Below, in pieces: positions 35,210 through 45,173 of a stretch of 64,000 nucleotides of DNA. Positions within the stretch are counted from its first letter, which is position 1. Each line of letters begins with the position of its first letter. The position numbers and the translations under genes were made by a program. The notes under the pieces were generated by a model, which saw nothing but the letters and a program-made list of their open reading frames with translations, was not told the origin of the DNA and ran no database searches. The DNA comes from Streptomyces sp. SID8374 (lineage in GTDB: Bacteria; Actinomycetota; Actinomycetes; Streptomycetales; Streptomycetaceae), in contig NZ_WWGH01000001.1 of assembly GCF_009865135.1 (NCBI RefSeq), forward strand, positions 124,001 to 188,000. Reading direction: 5' to 3'.

Positions 35210-36325
35210 ATGGACACGGACGCCCTGACCGCCGACCTGTTGCGGGAGCTGCGGGCGACCCGGCCCTATCCGGCCCTGTCCCTGACCATGCCGACGCACC
35301 GCACCGCCCCGGACAACGCCCAGGACCCCGTGCGGCTGCGCAACCTGGTGGCGGAGGCGGTCCATCGTCTGGAGGGTGATCCGCAGGTGAGCCGGGAAAC
35401 GGCCGCCGCCATCAAGGGCGAGCTGGACCGGGCGGTCGACGAGGTGGACCCGCGCCGGGCCCTGGACTCGCTGGTCGTCCTGGCCACGGCCGATGAGCAC
35501 CAGATCTGGCAGCTGCCGCGCACCGCGCCCGAACGGGTGGTGCTCAGCGACAGCTACCTCACCCGCAATCTCGTCGCCGCCAAGGCCCAGGCCCGTCCGT
35601 ACTGGGCGCTCACCGTCGCCGCCGACCACGCCACCCTGTGGAACGGCACGGACGGGGGCATCGAGGTGCGGGAGACGGGCGGGTTCCCGCTGACCGCGCC
35701 GAAGGAGCCGCCCAACCCGCAGCGCGAGGAGCGGATCGGGGACACCCCGAGCAAGTTCACCGACGAGGACACCCGGAACTTCTTCCGTACCGTCGACGAG
35801 AAGCTGCGTGCCCTGCTGGCCGCCGACCCGCGCCCGCTGTACGTGATGGGGCTGCCGCCCGCCCTCTCGCTGCTGGACGAGGTCGGCGAGGCGTCGAAGG
35901 CGGCGGTCGGGCGCGTCGCCAAGGGCGCACCGGCCGACCTGCCGCCCGCCGAGGTCCTCAAGGAGCTGCGGCCCGCGCTGGAGGAAGGGGCCCGGCAGGC
36001 CACGGCCGACGTGGAGCGGCGCCTCGACAACGCCCGCAGCGGGCACGCGTTCGCGGGCGGGCTGGACGAGGTGTGGGCCGCCGTCCGGGAGGGCCGGGTG
36101 GGGCTCATCGCGGTGGAGGAGCACTTCCAGGCCACCGTCCGGGTGACCGACGGGCATCTGGAGCCGGTCCCCGAGGGGACCACGCAGTCGGACGCCCCGG
36201 AGGTCCGCGAGGACATCGTGGACGAGCTGATCGAGGCGGCGCTGGACGGCGGGGCCGATGTGGTGTTCGTCGAGGACGATTCGCTGGCCGAGCACGGGCG
36301 GATCGCGGCGGCGCTGAGGTTCTGA
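35210..36325 (+). CDS. baeRF3-like protein (release-factor-like family)
   Basis: The 371-residue protein resembles the bacterial archaeo-eukaryotic release factor family (baeRF3). It has an N-terminal part with YPALSLTMPTHRTAPDN and RNLVAEAVHRLEGD, a middle with AADHATLWNGTDGG, and a C-terminal L7Ae-like segment VDELIEAALDGGADVVFVED. The classic GGQ motif of true release factors is not visible, so peptide release is unlikely. Such proteins may bind ribosomes under stress. The ATG has GAGGGA upstream; TTGACT at 35152-35157 may be its -35. A strong terminator follows. Confidence 0.75.
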   Translation: MDTDALTADLLRELRATRPYPALSLTMPTHRTAPDNAQDPVRLRNLVAEAVHRLEGDPQVSRETAAAIKGELDRAVDEVDPRRALDSLVVLATADEHQIWQLPRTAPERVVLSDSYLTRNLVAAKAQARPYWALTVAADHATLWNGTDGGIEVRETGGFPLTAPKEPPNPQREERIGDTPSKFTDEDTRNFFRTVDEKLRALLAADPRPLYVMGLPPALSLLDEVGEASKAAVGRVAKGAPADLPPAEVLKELRPALEEGARQATADVERRLDNARSGHAFAGGLDEVWAAVREGRVGLIAVEEHFQATVRVTDGHLEPVPEGTTQSDAPEVREDIVDELIEAALDGGADVVFVEDDSLAEHGRIAAALRF

Positions 36326-36341
36326 CCGGATCGGACCCTGC

Positions 36342-36378
36342 GAGGGCGTCTCCGTACGTGACGTACGGAGGCGCCCTC
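36342..36378. terminator. Bidirectional hairpin terminator
   Basis: Arms of 18 bases (36342-36359 and 36361-36378) pair throughout, with one T-G pair and essentially no loop apart from the tip. It lies between convergent genes and overlaps the stop codon of the minus-strand dehydrogenase gene. Confidence 0.8.
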
Positions 36379-37336
36379 AGCCGATGCGGCGGACCGGCTC
36401 CCCGTCGAGGAACGCCCGGATGTTCTCGACCGCCTGGCCGTAGTACGTCGCGTAGTTGGCGCGCGAGACATACCCCAGGTGCGGGGTGGCCAGCAGCCGT
36501 GGGGCGGTGCGCATCGGGTGGCCGGCCGGGAGGGGTTCGGTGTCGAACACGTCGATCCCGGCCCCCGCGATGGCCCCGGCGTGCAGGGCCGCGAGCAGGG
36601 CGTCCTGGTCGACGATGGCGGCCCGGCTGGTGTTGACCAGATAGGCGGTGGGGCGCATCCGGGCGAGTTCGGCGGCGCCGATCAGCCCCCGGGTGCGCTC
36701 GCTGAGCGCCAGGTGTACGGAGACGAAGTCGGCGGCCTCCAGCAGCTCTTCCCTGGACGCGGCGAGCGCGGTGCCGACCTCCTTCGTACGTTCCTCCGTG
36801 AGGTTCTGGCTCCAGGCCACCACCTCCATGCCGAAGGCCCGGCCCACCTGGGCGACCCGGCTGCCGATCTTCCCCAGGCCCAGCAGGCCGAGCGTCCGGC
36901 CGTGCAGGTCGGCGCCGACGGTGGACTGCCAAGGTCCGTCCGCGCGAAGGCCGTTGGCCTCCGGGACGATGGACCGGGCGAGGCCCAGCAGCAGGGCCCA
37001 GGTGAGTTCGACCGGAGGGGTGGAGGAGCTGGCGGTGCCGCAGACGGTGACGCCGTGCTGCTCGGCGGCGGCGAAGTCGATCACGGAGTTGCGCATGCCG
37101 GAGGCGATCAGCAGCCGGAGCCGGGGCAGCCGCGCGAAGACCTCCGCCGGGAAGGGGACCCGTTCGCGCAGGGTGACGACGATGTCGAACTCCGCGAGGG
37201 CGGCGGTGACTTCCTTCACCGAGCCCAGGTGCTCGGTGAAGGTGACGACATCGACGTCGGCGGTGACGGGCGACCAGTCGGCGACGGTGGTGGCGGCGGA
37301 CTGGAAGTCCTCGATCACGGCGCAACGCAGCTTCAT
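36377..37336 (-). CDS. D-2-hydroxyacid dehydrogenase family protein
   Basis: The 319-residue protein has the D-isomer-specific 2-hydroxyacid dehydrogenase layout. The NAD motif is LGLLGLGKIGSRVA at about residue 150, the catalytic arginine region is LVNTSRAAIVDQDALL, the glutamate lies in GIDVFDTEPLP and the histidine in ATPHLGYVSRANY. Phosphoglycerate dehydrogenase, hydroxypyruvate reductase and related activities share these motifs, so the substrate is open. An ATG at 37336 is the natural start, with AGGAGAG upstream. It lies beside the phosphoketolase gene on the same strand, 60 bp downstream of it. Confidence 0.9.
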   Translation of the reverse strand: MKLRCAVIEDFQSAATTVADWSPVTADVDVVTFTEHLGSVKEVTAALAEFDIVVTLRERVPFPAEVFARLPRLRLLIASGMRNSVIDFAAAEQHGVTVCGTASSSTPPVELTWALLLGLARSIVPEANGLRADGPWQSTVGADLHGRTLGLLGLGKIGSRVAQVGRAFGMEVVAWSQNLTEERTKEVGTALAASREELLEAADFVSVHLALSERTRGLIGAAELARMRPTAYLVNTSRAAIVDQDALLAALHAGAIAGAGIDVFDTEPLPAGHPMRTAPRLLATPHLGYVSRANYATYYGQAVENIRAFLDGEPVRRIG

Positions 37337-37396
37337 ATGGGCTCTCTCCTGCGGGGCGGGGGTCAGGTGGACACCCCCATGATCACCCCAACCGCC

Positions 37397-39775
37397 TCAG
37401 CCGCTCCAGCTCCACTCCTCCACCTCGGGCAGGTCGACGCCGTGCTCGCGGATCCAGGCGTGGTGGCGGGTGCGGACATCGGCCATCGCCTGGCGTACGG
37501 CGACCGCGCGGACGCCGAGCCCCGGCACCCGGTCGATGACGTCCATGACCAGCCGGTAGCGGTCCAGGTCGTTGCGGACCACCATGTCGAACGGCGTGGT
37601 CGTGGTGCCCTCCTCCTTGTAGCCGCGCACATGCAGGTTGGCGTGGCCCGCCCGGCGGTAGGCGAGCCGGTGGACCAGCCACGGATAGCCGTGGTACGCG
37701 AAGATCACCGGCTTGTCGACGGTGAAGAGGGCGTCGTACTCGGCGTCCGTCATCCCGTGCGGGTGCTCCTCGTGCGGCAGCATCCGGGCGATGTCGACCA
37801 CGTTGACCACGCGTACGGCCAGCTCCGGCAGATGGCGGCGGAGCAGGTCGGCGGCGGCCAGGACCTCCTGGGTGGGGACGTCCCCGGCGCAGCCGAGCAC
37901 GACGTCCGGCTCGCGGGTGCCGTCCTCGGTCCCGGCCCACTCCCACGCTCCGGCCCCACGGGCGCAGTGGGCGCGGGCCTCCTCCATCGTGAGCCAGTCG
38001 AAGGTCGGCTGCTTGCCCGCCACGATGACGTTGACGTAGTCCCGGCTGCGGAGCGCGTGGTCGGCCACCGAGAGCAGGGTGTTGGCGTCCGGCGGCAGAT
38101 AGACCCGTACGACCTCGGGGCTCTTGTTCAGGATGTGGTCGACGAACCCGGGGTCCTGGTGCGAGAAGCCGTTGTGGTCCTGGCGCCAGACGTGCGAGGT
38201 GAGCAGGTAGTTGAGGGAGGCGATGGGGCGCCGCCAGGGCAGCCGGCGCGAGGTGCGCAGCCACTTGATGTGCTGGTTGACCATCGAGTCGACGATGTGG
38301 GCGAACGCCTCGTAACTGGAGAAGAGGCCGTGGCGCCCGGTGAGGAGGTACCCCTCCAGCCAGCCCTGGCAGAGGTGTTCGGAGAGCACCTCCATCACCC
38401 GGCCGTCGCGGGCGAGGTGTTCGTCGGTGGGCAGCGTCTCGGCCTGCCAGGCCTTGCCGGTGGAGCGGTAGAGGTCCTGGAGCCGGTTGGAGGCGGTCTC
38501 GTCGGGGCCGACCACCCGGAAGTCCCGGCGTTCGGCGGTCGCGGCCATGATGTCCGCCAGGAGTCCGCCGAGCACCTGGGTCGGCGAGTGGGAGGCGGAG
38601 CCCGGCTTGTCGACCCGTACGGCGTGGTCCTCCAGGACCGGGATCGGCAGGTCGCGCAGGAGCACGCCGCCGTTGGCGTACGGGGTCGACCCGAGCCGCG
38701 CCGCGCCCTCGGGGACGCAGGCGAGGACCTGCTCGGTGGGACGGCCGTCCGCGTCGAACAGCTCCTCGGGGCGGTAGGAGCGCAGCCATGCCTCCAGCTG
38801 CCGCAGGTGCTCCGGGTTGTCCCGGACGCCGGAGAGCGGGACCTGATGGGAGCGCCAGGTGTTCTCGACGGGCAGGCCGTCGACCTCCTTGGGCCCGGTC
38901 CAGCCCTTGGGGGTGCGCAGCACGATCATGGGCCAGCGGGGGCGCTCGGTCACGCCCTCCTCGCGGGCGGCCCGCTGGTGGGCGGCGATCCGTTCCACGG
39001 CGGTGTCCATCGCGGCGGCCATCGCCCGGTGGACGGTGGCCGGGTCGTCGCCGGTGACGTACAGCGGGTCGTGGCCGTAGCCGCGCAGGAGCTGGTCGAG
39101 TTCCTCCTCGGGGAGCCGGGCCAGAACCGTCGGGTTGGCGATCTTGTAGCCGTTGAGGTGGAGGACCGGCAGGACGGCCCCGTCGTGGACCGGGTCGAGG
39201 AACTTGTTGCCGTGCCAGGACGCGGCGAGCGGTCCCGTCTCCGCCTCGCCGTCCCCGATCACGCAGGTGACCAGCAGGTCCGGGTGGTCGAAGGCGGCGC
39301 CGTAGGCGTGGGTGAGGGCGTAGCCGAGTTCGCCGCCCTCGTGGATGGAGCCGGGGGTCTCCGGGGCGACATGGCTGGGCACCCCGCCGGGGAAGGAGAA
39401 CTGCTTGAAGAGCACGCCCATGCCCTCGGTGGTGCGGGGTACGTCGGGATAGGTCTCGGAGTAGCTGCCCTCCAGCCAGGCGTTGGCGAGGACGGCCGGG
39501 CCGCCGTGGCCGGGGCCCCAGACACAGAGCACCTCGATCCCCCGGTCCTTGACGACCCGGTTGAGGTGGGTGTGGACGAGGTTGAGCCCGGGTGAGGTGC
39601 CCCAGTGGCCGAGCAGCCGCGGCTTGATGTCCTCGGGGGTGAGCGGCCGGGTGAGCAGGGGGTTGGCCATCAGGTAGATCTGGCCGACGGCGAGGTAGTT
39701 GGCAGCGCGCCAGTGCGCGTCCAGCGCGGCGAGTTCCTCGTCGGACAGCGCGGGCGGGGTGTGGGTGTCGCTCAC
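37397..39775 (-). CDS. xfp: Phosphoketolase
   Basis: The 792-residue enzyme is a thiamine-diphosphate phosphoketolase that splits xylulose 5-phosphate (and possibly fructose 6-phosphate) with phosphate to acetyl phosphate. The N-terminal [38 protein letters not shown], the TPP motif [11 protein letters not shown] and the later [20 protein letters not shown] are family signatures. Length is normal (about 790-800). It starts at a GTG after GGAG-like bases. The neighbouring gene upstream is a succinate-semialdehyde-type dehydrogenase. No acetate kinase or phosphotransacetylase is in the window. Confidence 0.96.
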   Translation of the reverse strand: MSDTHTPPALSDEELAALDAHWRAANYLAVGQIYLMANPLLTRPLTPEDIKPRLLGHWGTSPGLNLVHTHLNRVVKDRGIEVLCVWGPGHGGPAVLANAWLEGSYSETYPDVPRTTEGMGVLFKQFSFPGGVPSHVAPETPGSIHEGGELGYALTHAYGAAFDHPDLLVTCVIGDGEAETGPLAASWHGNKFLDPVHDGAVLPVLHLNGYKIANPTVLARLPEEELDQLLRGYGHDPLYVTGDDPATVHRAMAAAMDTAVERIAAHQRAAREEGVTERPRWPMIVLRTPKGWTGPKEVDGLPVENTWRSHQVPLSGVRDNPEHLRQLEAWLRSYRPEELFDADGRPTEQVLACVPEGAARLGSTPYANGGVLLRDLPIPVLEDHAVRVDKPGSASHSPTQVLGGLLADIMAATAERRDFRVVGPDETASNRLQDLYRSTGKAWQAETLPTDEHLARDGRVMEVLSEHLCQGWLEGYLLTGRHGLFSSYEAFAHIVDSMVNQHIKWLRTSRRLPWRRPIASLNYLLTSHVWRQDHNGFSHQDPGFVDHILNKSPEVVRVYLPPDANTLLSVADHALRSRDYVNVIVAGKQPTFDWLTMEEARAHCARGAGAWEWAGTEDGTREPDVVLGCAGDVPTQEVLAAADLLRRHLPELAVRVVNVVDIARMLPHEEHPHGMTDAEYDALFTVDKPVIFAYHGYPWLVHRLAYRRAGHANLHVRGYKEEGTTTTPFDMVVRNDLDRYRLVMDVIDRVPGLGVRAVAVRQAMADVRTRHHAWIREHGVDLPEVEEWSWSG

Positions 39776-39828
39776 GGAGCAGGTCTCCTCGTGGGATGAC
39801 GGCGCACGGGTGGGTCGGCCAGGACCCG

Positions 39829-41241
39829 TCAGGTGTTCTCGGGGCCGTACCAGAGCGTGGTCGCGTTGCAGAACTCGCGGATACCGTGCCCGGCCAGCTC
39901 ACGCCCGTAACCGGAGCGCTTGATCCCGCCGAAGGGCAGGGCCGGGTGCGAGGCGGTCATCCCGTTGAAGAAGACCCCGCCCGCCTCCAGGTCGCGGGCG
40001 CACCGCTCCTGCTCCCCCGCGTCCCGGGTCCAGACGTTGGAACTGAGCCCGAACGGTGTGTCGTTGGCCAGGTGCACCGCCTCGTCGAGGTCGGCGACCC
40101 GGTAGAGGGTGGCGACCGGGCCGAAGGTCTCCTCGCGGTGGATGCGCATGGCGGGGGTGATCCCGGTGAGCACGGTGGGGTTGTAGAACCAGCCGTTCTC
40201 CAGGCCACCGCCGAGCTTGTCGGGCCGGCCGCCGCCGCACAGGACGGTGGCGCCGCGCTCCACGGCGTCGTCGACCAGCTCCTCCAGGTCCGTGCGGCCC
40301 TGTTCGCTGGAGAGCGGTCCGACGTCGGTGGACTCCTCCAGCGGGTCGCCGACGGTCAGGGCGCGCATCCCGGCGGTGAAGTGCTCGGCGAACGCGTCGT
40401 ACACATCGGCGTGGACGATGAACCGCTTGGCGGCGATACAGGACTGGCCGTTGTTCTGGACCCGTGCGGTGACGGCGGTGGCCGCGGCCTTCTCGACGTC
40501 GGCCGAGGGCAGCACGACGTACGGGTCGCTGCCGCCGAGCTCCAGCACCGTCTTCTTGACCTCGTCACCGGCGGTGGAGGCGACGGCTCGGCCCGCCGGT
40601 TCGCTGCCGGTGAGGGTGGCCGCCGCGACCCGGGGGTCGCGCAGGACGGCGTCGACGGCGCCCGAGCCGATCAGCAGCGTACGGAAGCAGCCCGCCGGGA
40701 ATCCGGCCCGGTGGAACAGGTCCTCCAGGTAGAGCGCGGTCTGCGGCACGTTGGAGGCGTGCTTGAGGAGGCCGACGTTGCCCGCCATCAGCGCGGGGGC
40801 GGCGAAGCGGACCACCTGCCAGAGCGGGAAGTTCCACGGCATCACGGCGAGGACGACGCCGAGCGGACGGTAGCGGACCAGCGCGCGGGAGGCACCCGAA
40901 TCGTGTACGTCGTCGGGGTCGGGGTGTTCGTCGGCGAGCAGGCGCTCGGCGTTGGCCGCGTACCAGCGCATCGCCTTGGCGCACTTGGCCGCCTCGGCGC
41001 GGGCCGCCGTGACCGGCTTGCCCATTTCGAGGGTCATCGTGCGGGCGATGGTGTCGCGGTCCTCGTCCAGCAGGTCGGCGGCCCGGTTCAGCCAGGCGGC
41101 GCGCTGCTCGAAGGGGGTGGTGCGGTACTGCTGGAAGGTGGTGTGGGCGGCGGTGATCCTGCGCTCGGTCTCCTCCTCGCCGAGGGCGTCGTAGGACCTG
41201 ATCAGTTCGCCGTTCGCGGGGTTGACCGTCGCGATGGGCAT
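39829..41241 (-). CDS. NAD(P)-dependent succinate-semialdehyde dehydrogenase type
   Basis: The 470-residue aldehyde dehydrogenase shows [20 protein letters not shown], the catalytic glutamate in [11 protein letters not shown], the cysteine in [13 protein letters not shown] and [10 protein letters not shown]. The combination [13 protein letters not shown] and [20 protein letters not shown] is characteristic of the GabD1/SSADH group. The start is ATG with AAGGAGG upstream; the open frame continues 25 codons further but without a site. It lies 53 bp upstream of the phosphoketolase gene on the same strand and may share its transcript. The precise aldehyde is uncertain. Confidence 0.93.
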   Translation of the reverse strand: MPIATVNPANGELIRSYDALGEEETERRITAAHTTFQQYRTTPFEQRAAWLNRAADLLDEDRDTIARTMTLEMGKPVTAARAEAAKCAKAMRWYAANAERLLADEHPDPDDVHDSGASRALVRYRPLGVVLAVMPWNFPLWQVVRFAAPALMAGNVGLLKHASNVPQTALYLEDLFHRAGFPAGCFRTLLIGSGAVDAVLRDPRVAAATLTGSEPAGRAVASTAGDEVKKTVLELGGSDPYVVLPSADVEKAAATAVTARVQNNGQSCIAAKRFIVHADVYDAFAEHFTAGMRALTVGDPLEESTDVGPLSSEQGRTDLEELVDDAVERGATVLCGGGRPDKLGGGLENGWFYNPTVLTGITPAMRIHREETFGPVATLYRVADLDEAVHLANDTPFGLSSNVWTRDAGEQERCARDLEAGGVFFNGMTASHPALPFGGIKRSGYGRELAGHGIREFCNATTLWYGPENT

Positions 41242-41405
41242 GGCAGTGGCCTCCTTGCATCGGTACTTCGACGGTGCCGCGCCGCATGGTCGGGCGCAAC
41301 GCGGCCCCTTCCGCACGTACCCGGCCGACGCGGATCATGCGTGCCGGGTGGGCACGTTCCGCGTCGGCCGGGTGGGCGGTGCTGGGCGGGGATGCCGCGG
41401 TACGG

Positions 41406-41864
41406 CTACACGAGGGCCGCGAGCGGGGTTCGGCGGGATTCGCGCACGCCCGGCAGCGGGGGGTAGGGCAGCAGTCCCGCGGTCTGCTGCGCCTGGGCGT
41501 AGCGGGTGAACCAGACCACCTTGCCGTCCGTGGTCCGGCAGGTGCCCCAGCTGTCGCTGAGGGCCATCACCCGGCTCAGCCCGCCGCCGGCCGGCAGCAG
41601 CCGGGGCATCCGGGCACTGTTGTCGGCGACGGACACGGTGACGTGCCGTCCGGTCCAGCGGAGTTCGACGACGCACTGGTTGGTGTCGCCGACATGCCGG
41701 TGGACATTGGTCAGGAGTTCGTCCATGGCCCGGCACACCGGCCGGACGTGGAGTTCGAGACTCCAGTGACGAAGGTGCGCGGCGACGATGCGCCGCACCT
41801 GGGAAACGCGCTCTGCCGACACCTGCAGTTCGACCGAATAGTGCCGGTCGAGTGGAACGGTCAT
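41406..41864 (-). CDS. Anti-sigma-type ATP-binding protein (HATPase_c_2)
   Basis: The 152-residue protein is a GHKL ATPase of the RsbW type found in large numbers in Streptomyces. The N box is in AMDELLTNVHRHVGDTN, followed by VELRWTGRHVTVSVADNSAR and GGGLSRVMALSDSWGTCRT. Such proteins usually bind and phosphorylate anti-sigma antagonists, or act as partners of PP2C phosphatases. The N box EN pattern is intact (DELLTNV), so ATP binding is likely. It has no obvious partner gene next to it. An ATG at 41864 is the start. Confidence 0.85.
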   Translation of the reverse strand: MTVPLDRHYSVELQVSAERVSQVRRIVAAHLRHWSLELHVRPVCRAMDELLTNVHRHVGDTNQCVVELRWTGRHVTVSVADNSARMPRLLPAGGGLSRVMALSDSWGTCRTTDGKVVWFTRYAQAQQTAGLLPYPPLPGVRESRRTPLAALV

Positions 41865-42036
41865 CGTCGAGGCTCCTCACCGCGAGGCCCACATGCTTCA
41901 CCCCGTCGTACGAACGACCCCCGAACACGAAGCGTGAGCACCAATCACTTCTGGGTCACTCAACAGGGTGACCCGGGTGGGCCGCCCGCGCAACAGATGA
42001 GCTGTTCGCCCTGGTGAGGGCCGTTCGGCCGCGTCG

Positions 42037-44133
42037 TCACAGGAGGTAGGGCAGCACCCGGTCGGGGGTGAGCGGCAGTTCGCGCAGCCGGGCGCCGGTG
42101 GCGTGGCGGACCGCGTTCCCGATGGCGGCGGCGGTGCCGACGATGCCGATCTCGCCGATGCCCTTGGAGCCCATGGGGTTGAGGTGGCGGTCGTCCTCGT
42201 CGATCCAGTGGGCCTGGATGTCGAGGGCGTCGGCGTGGACGGGCACGTGGTAGGCGGCGAGGTCCTTGGCCGTGAAGTCGCCGAAGACCGGGTCGATGGC
42301 GGAGCCCTCGGTCAGCGCCATGCCGATGCCCATGACCATGCCGCCGGTGAACTGGGAGCGTGCGGTGCGGGCGTTGAGGATCTTCCCGGCGGCGTACACG
42401 CCGAGGAGCCTGCGGACCCGGATCTCGCCGGTGACGGAGTCGACGGCCGTCTCGGCGAAGTGGGCGCCGAAGGCATGCCGGGCGTACGGGGATTCGGCGG
42501 CGGTCTCCTCCTCGGTGTCGGCGGTGGTGGTGAACCCCTCGGCGGGCAGCGGGCCCCGGTGGTCGGCGAGGCGGTCGGCCAGCGCGGCGGCCGCCTTGTG
42601 CACGGCCCACCCCCAGGAGGCGGTGCCGGAGGAGCCGCCGGCGAGGGGGGCGGTGGGCAGGTCGGTGGAGCCGATCCGCACGTCGACGCTCTCCACGTCG
42701 GTGGCGAGGGCCGAGGCGGCGATCTGGGCGAGGACGGTCCGGGCGCCGGTGCCGATGTCGGTGGCGTTGACCTCGACCCGGAAGGTTCCGTCGGCCGCCG
42801 CGTGGGCGCGGGCGGAGGACCGGGAGACGAGGACGGGGTACGTCGCCGAGGCCACGCCCGTCCCCAGGAGCCAGCGGCCGTCCTGGCGGGCGGCGGGGCG
42901 GGGGTCGCGGCCGTGCCAGCCGAAGCGCTGGGCGCCCTCGCGCAGGCAGGCGGCCAGGCCCCGGCTGCTGAAGGGGCGGTCGCTGTCCGGTTCGGTGGCC
43001 GGGTCGTTGCGCAGCCGCAGTTCGACCGGGTCCATGCCGAGGGCGGAGGCGAGTTCGTCCATGGCCGACTCCAGCGCGTACATCCCCGAGGCCTCGCCGG
43101 GGGCGCGCATCCAGGAGGGGCTGGGGACGTCGAGGGCGGTCACCCGGTGGGTGGTCGTGCTGTCCGGGGACCCGTACATCGTGCGGGCGGGCACGGCGGC
43201 CTGCTCCACGAACTCCTTGATGGTGGAGGTGTGGGTGACGACCTCCTGGGAGAGGGCCTGGAGGGTGCCGTCGAGATCGGCGCCGAGGCGCACCCGCTGG
43301 ATCGTGGGGGCCCGGTGGCCGACGACCTCCGCGAGCTGGGCGCGGGGGAAGACCAGCTTCACCGGGCGGCCGGTGTGGCGGGCGGCCATGGCGGCCATGA
43401 CCGCCTGGGGGCGGGTGGTCCCCTTGGAGCCGAAGCCGCCGCCGACGTGCTCGGAGACGACGGTGATGTGTGCGGGGTCCAGGTCGAAGACCCGGGCGAG
43501 GCTCTTGCGTACGGCGTTGGAGCCCTGGCTGGAGTCGTGGACGGTGAGGTGCCCGTCCTCCCACCACGCGGTGGCGGCGTGGGGCTCCATGGGGTGGTTG
43601 TGGAGCGAGATCAGGCGGTAGGTGGCGTCGACCTGGACGGGGGCGGCGGCGAAGGACCGCTCGAAGTCGCCGCGCCTGCGGACGGCGGGGAAGCCGCCGT
43701 TGGCCTCCTCGGGCGTGTAGAGGCCCGGGTGGTCCTCGGTGAGGGTCACGTCGTGCTCGTCGCTCTCGTACTCGACGAGCAGCCGCCCCGCCCCCGTCCG
43801 GGCGGCCTCCGGGGAGTCGGCGACGACGAGGGCGATCGGCCAGCCGTGGTGCGGGACGCGGTCGCTCTGGAGGACGGCGAGGATCGGGTCCTCGGGTTCG
43901 GCGAGGACCGGCGCGTTGTCGTGGGTGAGGACGGTGTGCACGCCGGGGACGGCGAGGGCGTCGACCGCGCGTACGGCGGTGACCCGGCCGGCGGCGATGG
44001 TGGCCGGGACCGGCCAGGCGTACAGGGTGCCGGGCGGGGTGTGCTCGGCCGCGTACCGGGCGGTGCCGGTGACCTTGTCCCGGGCCTCCCTGCGGACGAC
44101 GGGCGCACCGGTGAGCTGAGGGGCGTGGGACAT
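42037..44133 (-). CDS. paoC: Molybdenum aldehyde oxidoreductase large subunit (PaoC-like)
   Basis: The 698-residue protein is the molybdopterin-cytosine-dinucleotide subunit of a xanthine oxidase-family enzyme. The a/b hammerhead domain is N-terminal (ARDKVTGTARYAAEHTPPG). Mo-cofactor segments include HVGGGFGSKGTTRPQAVMAA and SPSWMRAPGEASGMYALESA, and the catalytic glutamate is in KGIGEIGIVGTAAAIGNAV. The size and the partner subunits fit PaoABC (YagTSR), which oxidise aromatic aldehydes. The gene follows the FAD subunit by 29 bp. I start it at ATG (MSHAPQLTGAP). No PaoD/XdhC-type maturation gene is seen nearby. Confidence 0.92.
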   Translation of the reverse strand: MSHAPQLTGAPVVRREARDKVTGTARYAAEHTPPGTLYAWPVPATIAAGRVTAVRAVDALAVPGVHTVLTHDNAPVLAEPEDPILAVLQSDRVPHHGWPIALVVADSPEAARTGAGRLLVEYESDEHDVTLTEDHPGLYTPEEANGGFPAVRRRGDFERSFAAAPVQVDATYRLISLHNHPMEPHAATAWWEDGHLTVHDSSQGSNAVRKSLARVFDLDPAHITVVSEHVGGGFGSKGTTRPQAVMAAMAARHTGRPVKLVFPRAQLAEVVGHRAPTIQRVRLGADLDGTLQALSQEVVTHTSTIKEFVEQAAVPARTMYGSPDSTTTHRVTALDVPSPSWMRAPGEASGMYALESAMDELASALGMDPVELRLRNDPATEPDSDRPFSSRGLAACLREGAQRFGWHGRDPRPAARQDGRWLLGTGVASATYPVLVSRSSARAHAAADGTFRVEVNATDIGTGARTVLAQIAASALATDVESVDVRIGSTDLPTAPLAGGSSGTASWGWAVHKAAAALADRLADHRGPLPAEGFTTTADTEEETAAESPYARHAFGAHFAETAVDSVTGEIRVRRLLGVYAAGKILNARTARSQFTGGMVMGIGMALTEGSAIDPVFGDFTAKDLAAYHVPVHADALDIQAHWIDEDDRHLNPMGSKGIGEIGIVGTAAAIGNAVRHATGARLRELPLTPDRVLPYLL

Positions 44134-44162
44134 GGCGGCAGGGCCTCCGGGTCGGTGGGGGG

Positions 44163-45173
44163 TCAGGTGGTCGGGTCGGCCTCGGGACCGTGCTGCTCGC
44201 TGAGTTCGCCGAGGACGTCCTGGGCGACGCGGCGGACGAGGTCCACCTTGAAGGCGTTGTCGCGCAGGGGCCGGGCCTCGGCGAGTTCGGCGATCAGGGC
44301 GTGCTGGAAGGCGGCGGGCGTGGCGGGGGCGCCGAGCAGTTCGGCCTCGGCCCTGCGGGCGCGCCAGGGCCGGTGGGCGACCCCGCCGAAGGCGAGCGTG
44401 GCGCGTTCGACGCGGCCGCCCGCCACCTGGAGGGTGGCGGCGACGGAGACCAGGGCGAAGGCGTACGACGCGCGGTCGCGGGCCTTGCGGTAGCGGGAGA
44501 CCGTGCCGGGGGCGGGCGGCGGGAGGACCACCTCGGTGATGAGCTCGCCGGGCCTGATGACGGTGTCCTGGTCGGGGTTGTCCCCCGGCAGCCGGTGGAA
44601 CTCGGTGGCGGGGACGGCCCGTTCGCCCTCGGGCCCGAGCAGGAGCACGGTCGCGTCGAGGGCGGCGAGGGCCACGGCCATGTCGGAGGGGTTGGTGGCC
44701 ACGCACTCGGCCGAGTGCCCGAGGATCGCGAGGTCGCGGTGGGAGCCTTCGCGGGCGGGGCAGCCGGAGCCGGGGAGCCGTTTGTTGCAGGGCTTGGAGA
44801 CGTCCTGGAAGTAGGAGCAGCGGGTGCGCTGGAGGAGGTTGCCGCCGGTGGTGGCGGTGTTGCGGAGCTGCCCCGAGGCCCCGGCGAGCAGCGCCTGGGT
44901 GAGCACCGGGTAGTCGCGTCGTACGTCGGGGTGGGCGGCGAGGTCGCTGTTGCGGACGGTGGCGCCGATCCGCAGGCCGCCGTCGGGGCTCGGGGCCACC
45001 CGGTCCAGGGGGAGCTTGGTGACGTCGATGAGGAGGCCGGGTTCCTCGACGCCCAGTTTCATGAGGTCGACGAGGTTGGTGCCGCCGCCCAGGAACCGGG
45101 CTCCGGTCCCCTCCGCGCAGAGCCGTACGGCTTCGGCGGTGGTGGTGGGTCGCTGGTAGCCGAACGGTTTCAC
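44163..45173 (-). CDS. paoB: FAD subunit of molybdenum aldehyde oxidoreductase (PaoB-like)
   Basis: The 336-residue subunit has the FAD-binding motif FLGGGTNLVDLMKLGVEEP and ATTGGNLLQRTRCSYFQD, followed by the CO dehydrogenase flavoprotein C-terminal domain (RASYAFALVSVAATL). Four cysteines in RCSYF, PCNKR, SGCPA and AECVA match the extra [4Fe-4S] cluster of E. coli PaoB/YagS. The GTG start overlaps the stop of the small subunit (GTGA), so the subunits are coupled. The cluster should pass electrons between the 2Fe-2S centres and FAD. Confidence 0.92.
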   Translation of the reverse strand: MKPFGYQRPTTTAEAVRLCAEGTGARFLGGGTNLVDLMKLGVEEPGLLIDVTKLPLDRVAPSPDGGLRIGATVRNSDLAAHPDVRRDYPVLTQALLAGASGQLRNTATTGGNLLQRTRCSYFQDVSKPCNKRLPGSGCPAREGSHRDLAILGHSAECVATNPSDMAVALAALDATVLLLGPEGERAVPATEFHRLPGDNPDQDTVIRPGELITEVVLPPPAPGTVSRYRKARDRASYAFALVSVAATLQVAGGRVERATLAFGGVAHRPWRARRAEAELLGAPATPAAFQHALIAELAEARPLRDNAFKVDLVRRVAQDVLGELSEQHGPEADPTT